Shown one piece after another: positions 6,794 through 14,335 of a DNA stretch of 36,631 bases. The notes below the pieces were generated by a model. That model was given only the letters and a program-made list of their open reading frames with translations. It searched no databases and was not told the DNA's origin. Position 1 is the stretch's first letter. Each line of letters opens with the position of its first letter. Both the position numbers and the translations under genes were made by a program. Source of the DNA: Bacillota bacterium (GTDB lineage Bacteria > Bacillota > Sulfobacillia > JAJZYS01 > JAILZS01); contig JAILZS010000023.1 of NCBI GenBank assembly GCA_023512375.1, positions 1 through 36,631 on the forward strand. The letters are read 5' to 3'.

Positions 6794-7729
6794 GTGCGCT
6801 ACGCCGAGTCGGTGCTCGACCTCATCGGTTCCACCCCCCTGGTGCGCATCCGACGCCTGGCGCCCCCGCACGGCGCCGCCGTGTGGGCGAAGCGCGAGGC
6901 CCACAACCCGGGGGGAAGCGTGAAGGACCGCGCCGCCTACTGGATGGTGCGGGCGGCCGAGGAGGCGGGGAGGCTCCGCCCGGGCGGGGTGATCGTGGAA
7001 CCCACCTCGGGCAACACGGGCATCGGCATCGCCATGGTGGCGGCGGTGCGGGGCTACCGGGCCATCATCTGCCTGCCCGGTACGGCGAGCAGCGAGCGCA
7101 CCGCGATCCTGCGCGCCTACGGGGCGCAGGTCGTGCTGTCGCCGGCGGACGAAGGCATGCCGGGCGCCATCCGGGTGGCGGAGGAGATCCTGGCCCGCAC
7201 GCCGGGCGCGGTCATGTTGCAGCAGTTCGAGAACGAGGCCAACCCGCGTGCCCACGTGGCCACCACCGGGCCGGAGATCCTGGCCGACCTGGGGCCCGAC
7301 GTCGCCCGCCTGCGCGCCTTCGTGGCCACGGCCGGCACCGGGGGCACGATCACCGGCACCGGCCGCTTCCTCAAGGAGAACGTCCCCGGGGTGCGGGTGG
7401 TGGCGGTGGAGCCGGCCTCCTCGCCCGTGCTGTCGGGGGGGCCGCCCGGCCACCACCGCATCCCGGGCATGGGTCCCGGCTTCGTGCCCGCCATCTTGGA
7501 CCGGGGCCTGATCGACGACATCGAACGGGTGACGGACGAGGAGGCCCTGGACACCGCTCGGCGCCTCATGCGGGAGGAGGGGCTTCTCGTCGGGCCCTCC
7601 TCGGGTGCGGCCGTGGCCGTGGCCGTGCGCGTGGCCGCCCGCCTCGACGCGGGCGAGCACGTCGTCACCCTTCTTCCCGACACGGGCGAGCGGTACGTGT
7701 CCACCGAGGCCTTCGACCCCGGGCGCTAG
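6794..7729 (+). CDS. cysK: Cysteine synthase (O-acetylserine sulfhydrylase)
   Basis: 311 residues from GTG 6794 behind a G-rich Shine-Dalgarno sequence. PLP enzyme of fold type II: IGSTPLVRI near the start, the Schiff-base Lys in NPGGSVKDR, the substrate-carboxylate loop PTSGNTGIG, the phosphate-binding GTGGTITGTGR, and VGPSSGAAVA with the Ser that contacts the pyridine nitrogen. DTGERY near the end is the typical CysK C-terminus. It makes L-cysteine from O-acetylserine and sulfide in the cytoplasm. Length is normal and all key residues are present, so it should be active. No cysE is adjacent. The upstream palindrome suggests dedicated regulation. Confidence 0.93.
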   Translation: MRYAESVLDLIGSTPLVRIRRLAPPHGAAVWAKREAHNPGGSVKDRAAYWMVRAAEEAGRLRPGGVIVEPTSGNTGIGIAMVAAVRGYRAIICLPGTASSERTAILRAYGAQVVLSPADEGMPGAIRVAEEILARTPGAVMLQQFENEANPRAHVATTGPEILADLGPDVARLRAFVATAGTGGTITGTGRFLKENVPGVRVVAVEPASSPVLSGGPPGHHRIPGMGPGFVPAILDRGLIDDIERVTDEEALDTARRLMREEGLLVGPSSGAAVAVAVRVAARLDAGEHVVTLLPDTGERYVSTEAFDPGR

Positions 7730-7798
7730 CACCCAGGCCCCGCCACCTGCGAGCCGTCGATCGCATACGGCCTCGCGGTACGGGCGAAGGCTACGTCC

Positions 7799-8956
7799 AT
7801 GGCGATGCGACGGTGGGGGGCGTTGGCGGTCCTCGGCGCCATGCGCCGGGAGGTTCTGCCCGTGGTGCGTGCGGAGCTCGAGCGCTGGCGCCGGCACGCC
7901 CTCGCTCTGGCCGACCCCGTGGCGCGCTCGCTCGCTCTCGACAGCATCGCGGCCAAAGGGTTCCACTGCGAGGGCGGGGCCGTCCTCTCCCTGTGCGCCC
8001 CCCGGGGTCGGGTGCGGCGGCGGGTGGTGCGCGCCATCGTGGCCGTCCAGACGCTGAGCGACTTTCTCGACTCCTGGACCGACCGCGGCGGTCAGGAGCT
8101 GGCCGCGGGCGAGATCTTCGCCCGCCATGCCCCGTTCGTGGCCGCCGCGGCGGCGCTCCAACCGCCCGGCGCCGTGCCCCGCGGCGGGGCGGAGGCGTAC
8201 GCCCGCCGCCTGGCCCAGGCGGCCGCCGCCCACCTGCGCGGCCTTCCCGGCCTGGCGCGGGCGCGGGTCCACCTGTTGCGCCTCGCCCTGCGCTACGCCC
8301 ACATGCAGGCCCTCAAACACGGGCCGCCGGCCGAGCGCGCCCTTCGCCTCGCGGCCTGGCACGCCCGCCTGGCGCGGCGCGGCGGCTCCGCCGCCGCGCT
8401 GCGGTGGCCGGAGTTCGCCGCCGCCCAGGGATCCACCCTGGCCATGTTCCGCCTCTACGCCTGGGCCGCCGCGCCGCAGGGCGAGTCGCCGGGCGAGGTG
8501 GTGCGGCGCTACGTCCCCGCGGTGACGGCGCTGCACATCCTCCTCGACGCAGTCGTGGACGAGGGCGAGGACGGGGAGGGGGGCGATCTCAGCTGGTGGC
8601 GCAGCCTGGGCGGCGAGGCGCCCCGCCGGCTCAGCCGCCTCGCCGCGCAGGCGCGCCGGCGCCTGCGCGCCGACCCCCTGGCGGGGGTGCTGGTGGGCGG
8701 CATGGTCGCCACCTACCTGGCCGAGGCCGGGGCGCGCCGCCTCCCCCTGAGGATGCGCCTGAGGCTGTGGCGCCTGGCCGGCCCGCGCGGGTGGCTCTTC
8801 GCCTTCGCCCTGGCGCAGTGGCGGCGCCGCGGCTGGCTTCAGCCCCGGCGACACCAGGAGGGGGCGGCGTACCAGGAGGCGCCCCGCCCGGCCGAGACGG
8901 CCGACGCCGTGCCGGCCCCACCCCCTACCGCCGCGGCCGAGCGCCTGCCGCCGTGA
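7799..8956 (+). CDS. DUF2600 protein, tetraprenyl-beta-curcumene synthase (YtpB) family
   Basis: 385 residues from ATG 7799 (a second ATG at 7805 is possible). Diagnostic segments: IAAKGFHCEGGAV, VQTLSDFLDSWTDR (an Asp-rich motif in place of the classical DDxxD), MQALKHG, WPEFAAAQGSTLAMF, and LHILLDAVVDEGEDGEGGDL, all matching B. subtilis YtpB. That enzyme cyclises tetraprenyl (C35) diphosphate to tetraprenyl-beta-curcumene, precursor of spore-associated sesquarterpenes. It is all-helical and probably membrane-associated. The C-terminal ~45 residues are a Pro/Ala-rich tail not expected in the family. No prenyltransferase or squalene-hopene cyclase gene is next to it. The substrate is inferred from the family. 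Confidence 0.85.
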   Translation: MAMRRWGALAVLGAMRREVLPVVRAELERWRRHALALADPVARSLALDSIAAKGFHCEGGAVLSLCAPRGRVRRRVVRAIVAVQTLSDFLDSWTDRGGQELAAGEIFARHAPFVAAAAALQPPGAVPRGGAEAYARRLAQAAAAHLRGLPGLARARVHLLRLALRYAHMQALKHGPPAERALRLAAWHARLARRGGSAAALRWPEFAAAQGSTLAMFRLYAWAAAPQGESPGEVVRRYVPAVTALHILLDAVVDEGEDGEGGDLSWWRSLGGEAPRRLSRLAAQARRRLRADPLAGVLVGGMVATYLAEAGARRLPLRMRLRLWRLAGPRGWLFAFALAQWRRRGWLQPRRHQEGAAYQEAPRPAETADAVPAPPPTAAAERLPP

Positions 8957-8980
8957 CGCCGGAGGCCTGCCTTCCGCCCC

Positions 8981-9009
8981 TTTACGCTCGATCCCGCGGC
9001 TCCTATACT
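8981..9009 (+). promoter_or_regulatory. Promoter of the TPP-regulated transporter operon
   Basis: TTTACG (8981-8986), 17-bp spacer, TATACT (9004-9009). The predicted transcription start is near 9016, exactly where the 5' strand of riboswitch stem P1 begins. Confidence 0.7.
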
Positions 9010-9015
9010 GGGGTC

Positions 9016-9099
9016 GCCTAGGGGAGCTCAGGCTGAGAGTGCGCCCTTGCGGCGCAGACCCTTCCACCCTGATCTGGGTAATGCCAGCGTAGGGAAGGC
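9016..9099 (+). ncRNA. TPP riboswitch (THI element)
   Basis: The conserved THI-box parts are all present in order: GGGG and GGCTGAGA (9021-9038), a small P3a hairpin TGCGCC/GGCGCA (9040-9055), ACCCTT (9059-9064), and the highly conserved CTGATCTGGGTAATGCCAGC (9069-9088) followed by GTAGGGAA. P1 can form between GCCT (9016-9019) and AGGC (9096-9099). The aptamer binds thiamine diphosphate and normally turns expression off. The downstream genes encode a transporter for the thiamine pyrimidine precursor, which fits. Confidence 0.95.
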
Positions 9100-9154
9100 A
9101 TCGCGGCCGGTCACGGCCAACCCTTTGCCTTCCCGCCCTTCCCCGGGCGGGAGG
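9092..9154 (+). promoter_or_regulatory. Expression platform: SD-sequestering hairpin and competing anti-sequestor
   Basis: CCTTCCCGCCC (9128-9138) can pair over 10 bp (one G-U) with GGGCGGGAGG (9145-9154), hiding the Shine-Dalgarno of the GTG at 9160. Alternatively GGGAAGGC (9092-9099) pairs perfectly with GCCTTCCC (9127-9134), breaking the first hairpin. The AGGC end of that arm is also the 3' strand of P1, so TPP binding should favour the sequestered form. This reads as translational OFF control. Confidence 0.7.
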
Positions 9155-9159
9155 TCTTC

Positions 9160-9987
9160 GTGTTGTTTGCCCACGCGCGCGCTCCGGGCGCCGTCGCCCT
9201 CCGGCTGGACGGCGTGGTGCAGGCGTACGCGGGTGCGGCCGACCCGCGCCCCGTGCTCGAGGGCCTTTCCATGTCCGTGGCACAGGGACAGTTCTGCGCC
9301 GTCGTCGGCCCTTCCGGGAGCGGCAAGTCGACGATCCTCAACCTGTTCGCCGGTCTCATCGCGCCGGAGCGCGGCACGGTGGAGGTCCTCGGGCGGCGCG
9401 GGCCCGAGGTGCTGGCTGCCGCGGCCTACATGCCGCAGCGCGACGCCCTCATGCCCTGGCGCACGGTGGTCGACAACGTCGCCCTCCCCCTGCGCCTGGC
9501 CGGGGTGGGGGCGCCCGAGGCGCGGCGGCGTGCGCAGGCGCTGTTGGAGCGCTTCGGCCTGGGCGCCTACGCCCAGGCCCGCCCCGACGCGCTGTCGGGC
9601 GGCATGCGCCAGCGCGTGGCCTTCCTGCGCACCTTCGCGCCCGGCCGGGGGGCGCTCCTGTTGGACGAACCGTTCGGCGCCCTCGACGCCCTCACCCGGG
9701 CCGAGCTGCAGGACTGGCTGCAGGAGGCGGTGCTATCGGCCGGGGCGACGGTCCTGCTCGTGACGCACGACGTGGACGAGGCCGTCTACCTCGCCGACCG
9801 CGTCCTGGTCCTGCGCGGGCGCCCGGCGCGCTTCGCCCTGGACCTAGCCGTGCCCTTTGCGCGCCCGCGCCGGCGCGACCTCACCCTGACGGCCCCCTTC
9901 GCCCGCCTGAAGGGCGAGGTGCTGGCCGCCCTCGGCATGCGCCTTCACGGGGAGGGCGGTCCGGGAGGGGGCGACGGGGGTGGGTGA
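9160..9987 (+). CDS. thiZ: ABC transporter ATP-binding protein, HMP/thiamine-precursor type (ThiZ-like)
   Basis: 275 residues from GTG 9160, Shine-Dalgarno GGGAGG at 9149-9154. Complete ABC ATPase of the nitrate/sulfonate/taurine subfamily: Walker A GPSGSGKST, Q-loop YMPQRDALMPW, signature LSGGMRQRV, Walker B LLLDEPFGALD, and the switch His in VTHDVDEA. The MPWRTVVDNV segment is typical of this subfamily. It powers import by the permease encoded next (8-bp overlap) with the periplasmic-type binding protein after that. The TPP riboswitch upstream points to hydroxymethylpyrimidine or a related thiamine precursor as substrate. Confidence 0.88.
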   Translation: MLFAHARAPGAVALRLDGVVQAYAGAADPRPVLEGLSMSVAQGQFCAVVGPSGSGKSTILNLFAGLIAPERGTVEVLGRRGPEVLAAAAYMPQRDALMPWRTVVDNVALPLRLAGVGAPEARRRAQALLERFGLGAYAQARPDALSGGMRQRVAFLRTFAPGRGALLLDEPFGALDALTRAELQDWLQEAVLSAGATVLLVTHDVDEAVYLADRVLVLRGRPARFALDLAVPFARPRRRDLTLTAPFARLKGEVLAALGMRLHGEGGPGGGDGGG

Positions 9988-10798
9988 GGGGCGGCGCGCC
10001 GCCTTCGTCGGCCCCGCCCTGTTCGCCCTCACGCTTGTGGCCTGGCAGGTCGCGGCGGTGTGGCGCCGTGTCCCGTCCTGGCTCCTTCCCACCCCGTGGC
10101 GCGTGGCCGAGAGCATGTGGCGCGACCGCGCCCTCCTCTGGCCCAGCGCGGCCACCACCTTGGAGGAGACGCTGCTCGGCTTCGCCCTCGCCGTCCTGCT
10201 GGGGGTGGTGCTGGCGGTGGCCATCCATCTGTCGGCGGCGGTGCGCCGGCTCGTGGTGCCGTGGCTCGTCGTCTCCCAGACGGTGCCCCTCCTCGCCTTC
10301 GCCCCCCTTCTCGCGGTCTGGTTCGGGTTCGGCCTCTTCCCCAAGGTCCTGGTCGTGTTCGTCGTCGCCTTCTTCCCCGTGGTGGTCGATCTGGCCGACG
10401 CCCTGCGGGCGGTGGACGCGGACATGGTGCGCCTGGTGCGCACCATGGGGGCGTCGCGCCTGGCCGTCCTGTGGCTGGTGGAGCTTCCCGCCTCCCTGCC
10501 CGCCCTCGCCTCGGGCGTACGCCTTACCGCTGCCTACGCCGTGGCCGGGGCGGTGGTGGCGGAGTGGACCGGGGCCACGAGCGGCCTCGGCAACCTCATG
10601 ATCCAGGCCTCAAGCCAGTTCGAGACGGCCGACGCGTTCGCCGCCATCGCCCTCGTCTCCGCCCTGGGCGTGGCCCTCTACCTGGCGGTGGGCATGGCGG
10701 AGCGCCTCGCCCTGCCCTGGGCCCGTCCCGCCCCCGCGGTGCGGCGCGCGGGCGCCCTCCGCGTCCCAAACAACGACACGGGAGGTCGATCGGAGTGA
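9980..10798 (+). CDS. thiX: ABC transporter permease, HMP/thiamine-precursor type (ThiX-like)
   Basis: 272 residues from GTG 9980, overlapping the ATPase stop by 8 bp. About six membrane segments, with the cytoplasmic EAA loop (VDADMVRLVRTMGASRLAVL) that docks onto the ATPase, as in the SsuC/TauC/ThiX permease group. The family hallmark FAPLLAVWFGFG is present. It forms the membrane channel of the riboswitch-controlled importer. Its stop overlaps the next start by 4 bp (GTGA), so the three genes are one translationally coupled operon. The C-terminal ~20 residues after the last helix are polar. Confidence 0.88.
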   Translation: MGEGRRAAFVGPALFALTLVAWQVAAVWRRVPSWLLPTPWRVAESMWRDRALLWPSAATTLEETLLGFALAVLLGVVLAVAIHLSAAVRRLVVPWLVVSQTVPLLAFAPLLAVWFGFGLFPKVLVVFVVAFFPVVVDLADALRAVDADMVRLVRTMGASRLAVLWLVELPASLPALASGVRLTAAYAVAGAVVAEWTGATSGLGNLMIQASSQFETADAFAAIALVSALGVALYLAVGMAERLALPWARPAPAVRRAGALRVPNNDTGGRSE

Positions 10799-11811
10799 CC
10801 CAACGCATCCTCGGGCGGCTGGGCCGCCTTCTGCCGGTGCTGGCGGCCGCCACCCTGGTAGCGACCGGCGCGGCCGGGGCCGCCTCGGGCCCGGCCCCAC
10901 GCCCGGTCTCCATCCTCCTTGACTGGTATCCCAACACCGATCACGCCGGCCTGTACGCCGCGGTCGCACGGGGCGACTTCCGGGCGGCGGGCGTCTCCCC
11001 CACCATCTCGGTCCCCTCCAATCCGGACGCCGCCCTGGAGGAGGTCGCCGCGGGCAAGGCGGACTTCGCCGTGTCCTACGAGCCCGACGTTCTCCTGGCG
11101 CGCGCCCAGGGCATCCCCGTGGTGGCGGTCATGGCCCTCGTCGATCGGCCGCTCAACACCATCCTCTCCCTCGCCTCCAGCCACATCACCACCGCTGCCG
11201 ACCTCAGGGGCAAGCGCATCGGCATCACCGGGGTACCCTCCGACCACGCCGTCGTCCAGGCGGTGCTGGAGTACGCCCACCTGCCGCCCTCCTCCGTCAC
11301 GGTGGTGAACGTGGGCTACAACCTGCTGCCCGCGCTCTTGCACCACCGCGTCGACGCGGTGGAGGGCGTGTACTGGACGTGGGAGGCGGTCCAGCTCCAA
11401 CTCCAGGGCTACCGCACGAACGTGCTCCATCTGGAGGACGTGGGCGTGCCCACGTACGACGAGCTAGTACTGGTCACCTCCGACCGGCTGGTGCGTACCG
11501 ATCCCTCCCTCGTGCGCCGTGTCGTGCAGGCCGTGCAGCAGGGCTACGCCTACGCCGCCGCCCACCCCGTGGCCGCCGGCACCGACCTGTTGCGCGAGAC
11601 GCACGGCCTCTCCCCCCGCCTGGTGCGCGCCAGCCTGCGCCTGCTCGCGCCCGCGTTCGACAGCGGCGTGCCCACCGTGGGATACATGTCGCCCCAGGCC
11701 TGGACGGCGTACATGCGCTGGATGGTGCACGACCGCCTCCTCTCCCACCCGGTGGCCATCGCGGGCGCCCTCACCGACGCCTTCCTCCGCCCGGGGGTGG
11801 GGGCGCGCTAG
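10795..11811 (+). CDS. thiY: NMT1/THI5-like substrate-binding protein (ThiY-like)
   Basis: 338 residues from GTG 10795, Shine-Dalgarno GGAGG at 10781-10785. A signal peptide (basic N-terminus, hydrophobic core LLPVLAAATLVATGAAGAAS) is followed by the hallmark of HMP-binding proteins, ILLDWYPNTDHAGLYAA, then GKADFAVSYEPDVLLAR, DLRGKRIGITG and DAVEGVYWTWE. These identify the NMT1/THI5 family that binds hydroxymethylpyrimidine or formylaminopyrimidine. No lipobox Cys is present, although Gram-positive binding proteins are usually lipoproteins; it may be released or held by an uncleaved signal anchor. Last gene of the riboswitch operon. Confidence 0.88.
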   Translation: MTQRILGRLGRLLPVLAAATLVATGAAGAASGPAPRPVSILLDWYPNTDHAGLYAAVARGDFRAAGVSPTISVPSNPDAALEEVAAGKADFAVSYEPDVLLARAQGIPVVAVMALVDRPLNTILSLASSHITTAADLRGKRIGITGVPSDHAVVQAVLEYAHLPPSSVTVVNVGYNLLPALLHHRVDAVEGVYWTWEAVQLQLQGYRTNVLHLEDVGVPTYDELVLVTSDRLVRTDPSLVRRVVQAVQQGYAYAAAHPVAAGTDLLRETHGLSPRLVRASLRLLAPAFDSGVPTVGYMSPQAWTAYMRWMVHDRLLSHPVAIAGALTDAFLRPGVGAR

Positions 11812-11846
11812 GACGGGGAGGGGGCGCGCGGCCCGGCCTTCCTGGC

Positions 11847-11897
11847 TATAATGGGCGTACCTCGGGGGGCGCGGCGCCAGCGCGAGAGACCCCGAGG
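11847..11897 (+). promoter_or_regulatory. Perfect TATAAT and 5'-UTR hairpin before the DUF2203-phoU genes
   Basis: TATAAT (11847-11852) is an exact -10 box in very GC-rich DNA, with no recognisable -35 hexamer. The transcript would begin near 11859 and immediately form CCTCGGGG (11860-11867) paired with CCCCGAGG (11890-11897), 8 bp. The ATG of the first gene follows 17 bp later. Confidence 0.5.
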
Positions 11898-11914
11898 GCC
11901 GGGGGGATGGGGGC

Positions 11915-12367
11915 ATGGCGGGCCGATACTTCCGACCGGAGGAGGCGAATCGCCTCCTGCCGACGGTGACGGCGGCGATGACGCGACTGCAGGCCATCGA
12001 TGCCGAGGCGCGGCGGCGCCAGCAGGAGGCCGCCGCCCTGGCCGCCATCGGGCGAGCCCCCGACGGCCGGCCCATCATGGCCGCCGACGTGCGTCAGGCG
12101 CGTGAGGCGTACGAGATGCTCGTACGGCAGGGGAGGACCATCCTGGAGTCCATCCGCGGTCTGGGGCTGGAGGTGCGCTCCATCGAGTACGGCCTGGTCG
12201 ACTTCCCCGCCACCCTGGGGGGGGAGGAGGTCTGGCTGTGCTGGCGCCTGGGGGAGGCGCGGGTGGCCTTCTACCACGGGCAGGGCGAGGGCTTCGCCAA
12301 GCGCCGCCCCCTCTCGGCGGAGGTGTGGCGGGGCGGGCGGGGCACGGACGCGGCCGGTGCCGGCTAG
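11915..12367 (+). CDS. DUF2203 family protein
   Basis: 150 residues from ATG 11915. Matches DUF2203 by the N-terminal RYFRPEEANRLLP, a long helix rich in Arg/Gln/Ala, then LGLEVRSIEYGLVDFPA, VWLCWRLGEARVAFYHG and GFAKRRPL. The C-terminal half resembles a small beta sandwich, and the N-terminal helix may be coiled. Function is unknown; the family is common in bacteria of several phyla. The next gene (phoU) starts 21 bp downstream, so the two are probably cotranscribed from the TATAAT promoter upstream. Confidence 0.85.
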   Translation: MAGRYFRPEEANRLLPTVTAAMTRLQAIDAEARRRQQEAAALAAIGRAPDGRPIMAADVRQAREAYEMLVRQGRTILESIRGLGLEVRSIEYGLVDFPATLGGEEVWLCWRLGEARVAFYHGQGEGFAKRRPLSAEVWRGGRGTDAAGAG

Positions 12368-12388
12368 CGGGCGGGGAGGACGACGACC

Positions 12389-13045
12389 TTGCGCAACGTC
12401 TTACGGACCCGGCTGGACTCGCTCCTGGACGAGGTGCTCCGCATGGCCACCCTGGTCGAGGAGGCGGTCGGCAAGGCCATCCGCTCCCTCGTCGACCGCG
12501 ACGTGGCGCTGGCGCGGGCGGTGATCGAGGGCGACGACCGCATCGACGACCTGGAGGTGGAGATCGAGGAGCACTGCCTCGCCATTCTGGCCCTGGAGCG
12601 GCCGGTGGCCACCGACCTGCGGGTGGTGTCGACCGCCCTCAAGATCGTCACCGATCTGGAGCGGATGGGCGACTACGCTTCGAACATCGCCAAGGTGACG
12701 CTCCGGCTGGCGGGGGAGGAGTACATCAAGCCCTTGGTCGACATCCCGCGCATGGCCGAGGTGGACCGGCAGATGCTGCGCTCGGCCATCCAGGCCTTCG
12801 TGCGCCGCGATGTCGACCTGGCCTACGCGCTTGTGCGCCAGGACGACGAGGTCGACGCCCTGTATAACCAGGTGTTCCGCGACCTGCTCGGGTACATGAT
12901 CGAGGACCCCAGCACGGCGCTGGTCAACCAGGCCACCCAGCTCATCATGGTGGCGCGCCACCTGGAGCGCATCGGCGACCACATCACGAGCTTTGCCGAG
13001 TGGGTGGTGTTCATGGTGTCGGGCCAGCGTCCCAACCTGCACTGA
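12389..13045 (+). CDS. phoU: Phosphate-signalling protein PhoU
   Basis: 218 residues from TTG 12389 with GGAGG at 12375-12379. Two repeated three-helix PhoU units, each ending in the metal-binding ER-x-GD motif: DLERMGDYASNIA in the first and LERIGDHITSFAEWV in the second. Length is normal. PhoU links the Pst phosphate ABC transporter to the PhoR/PhoB-type sensor system and limits phosphate uptake. No pst or pho genes lie next to it, which is less usual; its partner here is the DUF2203 gene. It converges with the minus-strand DUF4129 gene only 12 bp away. Confidence 0.93.
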   Translation: MRNVLRTRLDSLLDEVLRMATLVEEAVGKAIRSLVDRDVALARAVIEGDDRIDDLEVEIEEHCLAILALERPVATDLRVVSTALKIVTDLERMGDYASNIAKVTLRLAGEEYIKPLVDIPRMAEVDRQMLRSAIQAFVRRDVDLAYALVRQDDEVDALYNQVFRDLLGYMIEDPSTALVNQATQLIMVARHLERIGDHITSFAEWVVFMVSGQRPNLH

Positions 13046-13048
13046 CGG

Positions 13049-13093
13049 CCGCCCGGGTCAAGGAGGCAGGCGGCGGGACCGCCCCCCGGGCGG
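13049..13093. terminator. Possible hairpin between convergent phoU and DUF4129 genes
   Basis: CCGCCCGGG (13049-13057) and CCCGGGCGG (13085-13093) can form a 9-bp stem with a 27-nt loop at the junction of the convergent genes. The right arm lies inside the minus-strand coding end. Weak evidence, no T-run. Confidence 0.3.
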
Positions 13094-14335
13094 GCGGAGG
13101 GCGAGGCGCAGGGCGCCGAGGAGGCGGGCGGGCGGATCGGGCGGCCGCCCGCCTCGGCCTGCATACCGCCAAGCGGTGTACGCTTCCGTGAGGCGGGCGA
13201 AGAGGCGGTACGCCTCGGACCCCTCCCCGAGGCGCGCGGCCAGGCGGGAGCGGATGCGGGCGGGGGTGTCCGACGGGAGCGGCGCCTCGCCGCCCCGGGC
13301 CAACACCCCCAGCGCCTCGGCGTAGGCCCGGGCCAGGGGGTGGGAAGGGGGCCGGCGGCGCCCGCCGGGCCCGACGGTGGGCTCCGGCGGCAGCACCTCG
13401 TCCCGGTAGGGGGGGGCGTCGGCCCCAGACTCGGGGCGGCGCAAGGCGCGGCCGGTGAGGGCGTATGCGGCGGCGGCGGCGAGGAGGACGAGGAGCAGGG
13501 GCGCGACGTGGCCGAGCCAGGCGGGGGCGGCGGCGTGCCTCGGCGCACGCCCAGAAGGAGGCGCCGGCGGCGGGCGCCCGGGTAGGGTGAGATGGAGGGC
13601 GTGCGGGTGCGCGCCAAGAAGTCCGAGCAAAAGGCGGAGGAGGGCGTCGACGGCGTAGGCGCCCAGGGCCATGAGGGCGGCGAGGACGAGGGCGACCACC
13701 CCCCACGCGGCGCCCAGCGCTGCCATCAGCGCGTCGTGCACCGGCCCGACGGCGAGGGCGACGGCGACCACGGCCATGGCCGCCACCGCCGCAGCCGCGA
13801 ACCGGCTGACTCGGGCCAGGTCGACGCCGCGCATGAGGGCACGCGCCAGGCTGTGCACCACGGCGGCGCAGGCCAGGGCGGCCAGGCCGAGGAGGGCGGG
13901 TCCCGGGAGGGGGCCGCGCCCGACGAAGGCGCCGAGGACTACGGCGGCCAGGGCGAGGAGGATGGCGCGCACGCCGACCACCCGCCCCTGGTCCTCGGCC
14001 TCGACCGCCATGACGGCGCGCCCGGCCACAAGGCCGACCAACCCCACGAGGGGCCAGAGGACGGCCAAGGCGGCGGGCAGAGCGCGAGTGGCGAGGAGGA
14101 CGCCCGCCGCCGCCGCCCAGGCGGCGGCGGCCAGGGCGGCCCGCTGTCGCGACGGACGCGGATCGGCGCCGGCCAGGGCGCCGACCGCCAGGGCGAGGGC
14201 GGAGACCGCCGACGAGGCGGCGAGGGGCGCGGGGCGCCCCAGGAGGAGGGTGCCGACGGCAGCGGTGAGGGCGCCCAAGGAGAGCGCCTGGGCGAGCCCC
14301 AGGAGAAGGCGGACGCGGGCCACGGCGGCGGTCAC
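13058..14335 (-). CDS. Membrane protein with C-terminal DUF4129 domain
   Basis: 425 residues from GTG 14335, overlapping the DUF58 stop by 4 bp. The first ~250 residues form about eight membrane helices in a small hydrophobic domain, followed by a Pro-rich outside loop, one more helix (LLLVLLAAAAAYALTG) and a cytosolic DUF4129 domain recognised by HPLARAYAEALGVLARGG, DTPARIRSRL and LTEAYTAWRYAG. In related operons the third gene usually encodes a TgpA-like protein with an extracellular transglutaminase domain before DUF4129; that domain is absent here. Last gene of the spmA-moxR-DUF58-DUF4129 series. Function unknown, envelope-related by context. Confidence 0.82.
   Translation of the reverse strand: MTAAVARVRLLLGLAQALSLGALTAAVGTLLLGRPAPLAASSAVSALALAVGALAGADPRPSRQRAALAAAAWAAAAGVLLATRALPAALAVLWPLVGLVGLVAGRAVMAVEAEDQGRVVGVRAILLALAAVVLGAFVGRGPLPGPALLGLAALACAAVVHSLARALMRGVDLARVSRFAAAAVAAMAVVAVALAVGPVHDALMAALGAAWGVVALVLAALMALGAYAVDALLRLLLGLLGAHPHALHLTLPGRPPPAPPSGRAPRHAAAPAWLGHVAPLLLVLLAAAAAYALTGRALRRPESGADAPPYRDEVLPPEPTVGPGGRRRPPSHPLARAYAEALGVLARGGEAPLPSDTPARIRSRLAARLGEGSEAYRLFARLTEAYTAWRYAGRGGRPPDPPARLLGALRLALRPPGGRSRRLPP

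Noticed and set aside
6425-9283. Very long open frame on the minus strand across cysK and the terpene synthase gene
   Set aside because: It is antisense to well-recognised genes, its product is low-complexity Arg/Gly/His/Pro, and such frames are expected at this GC content.
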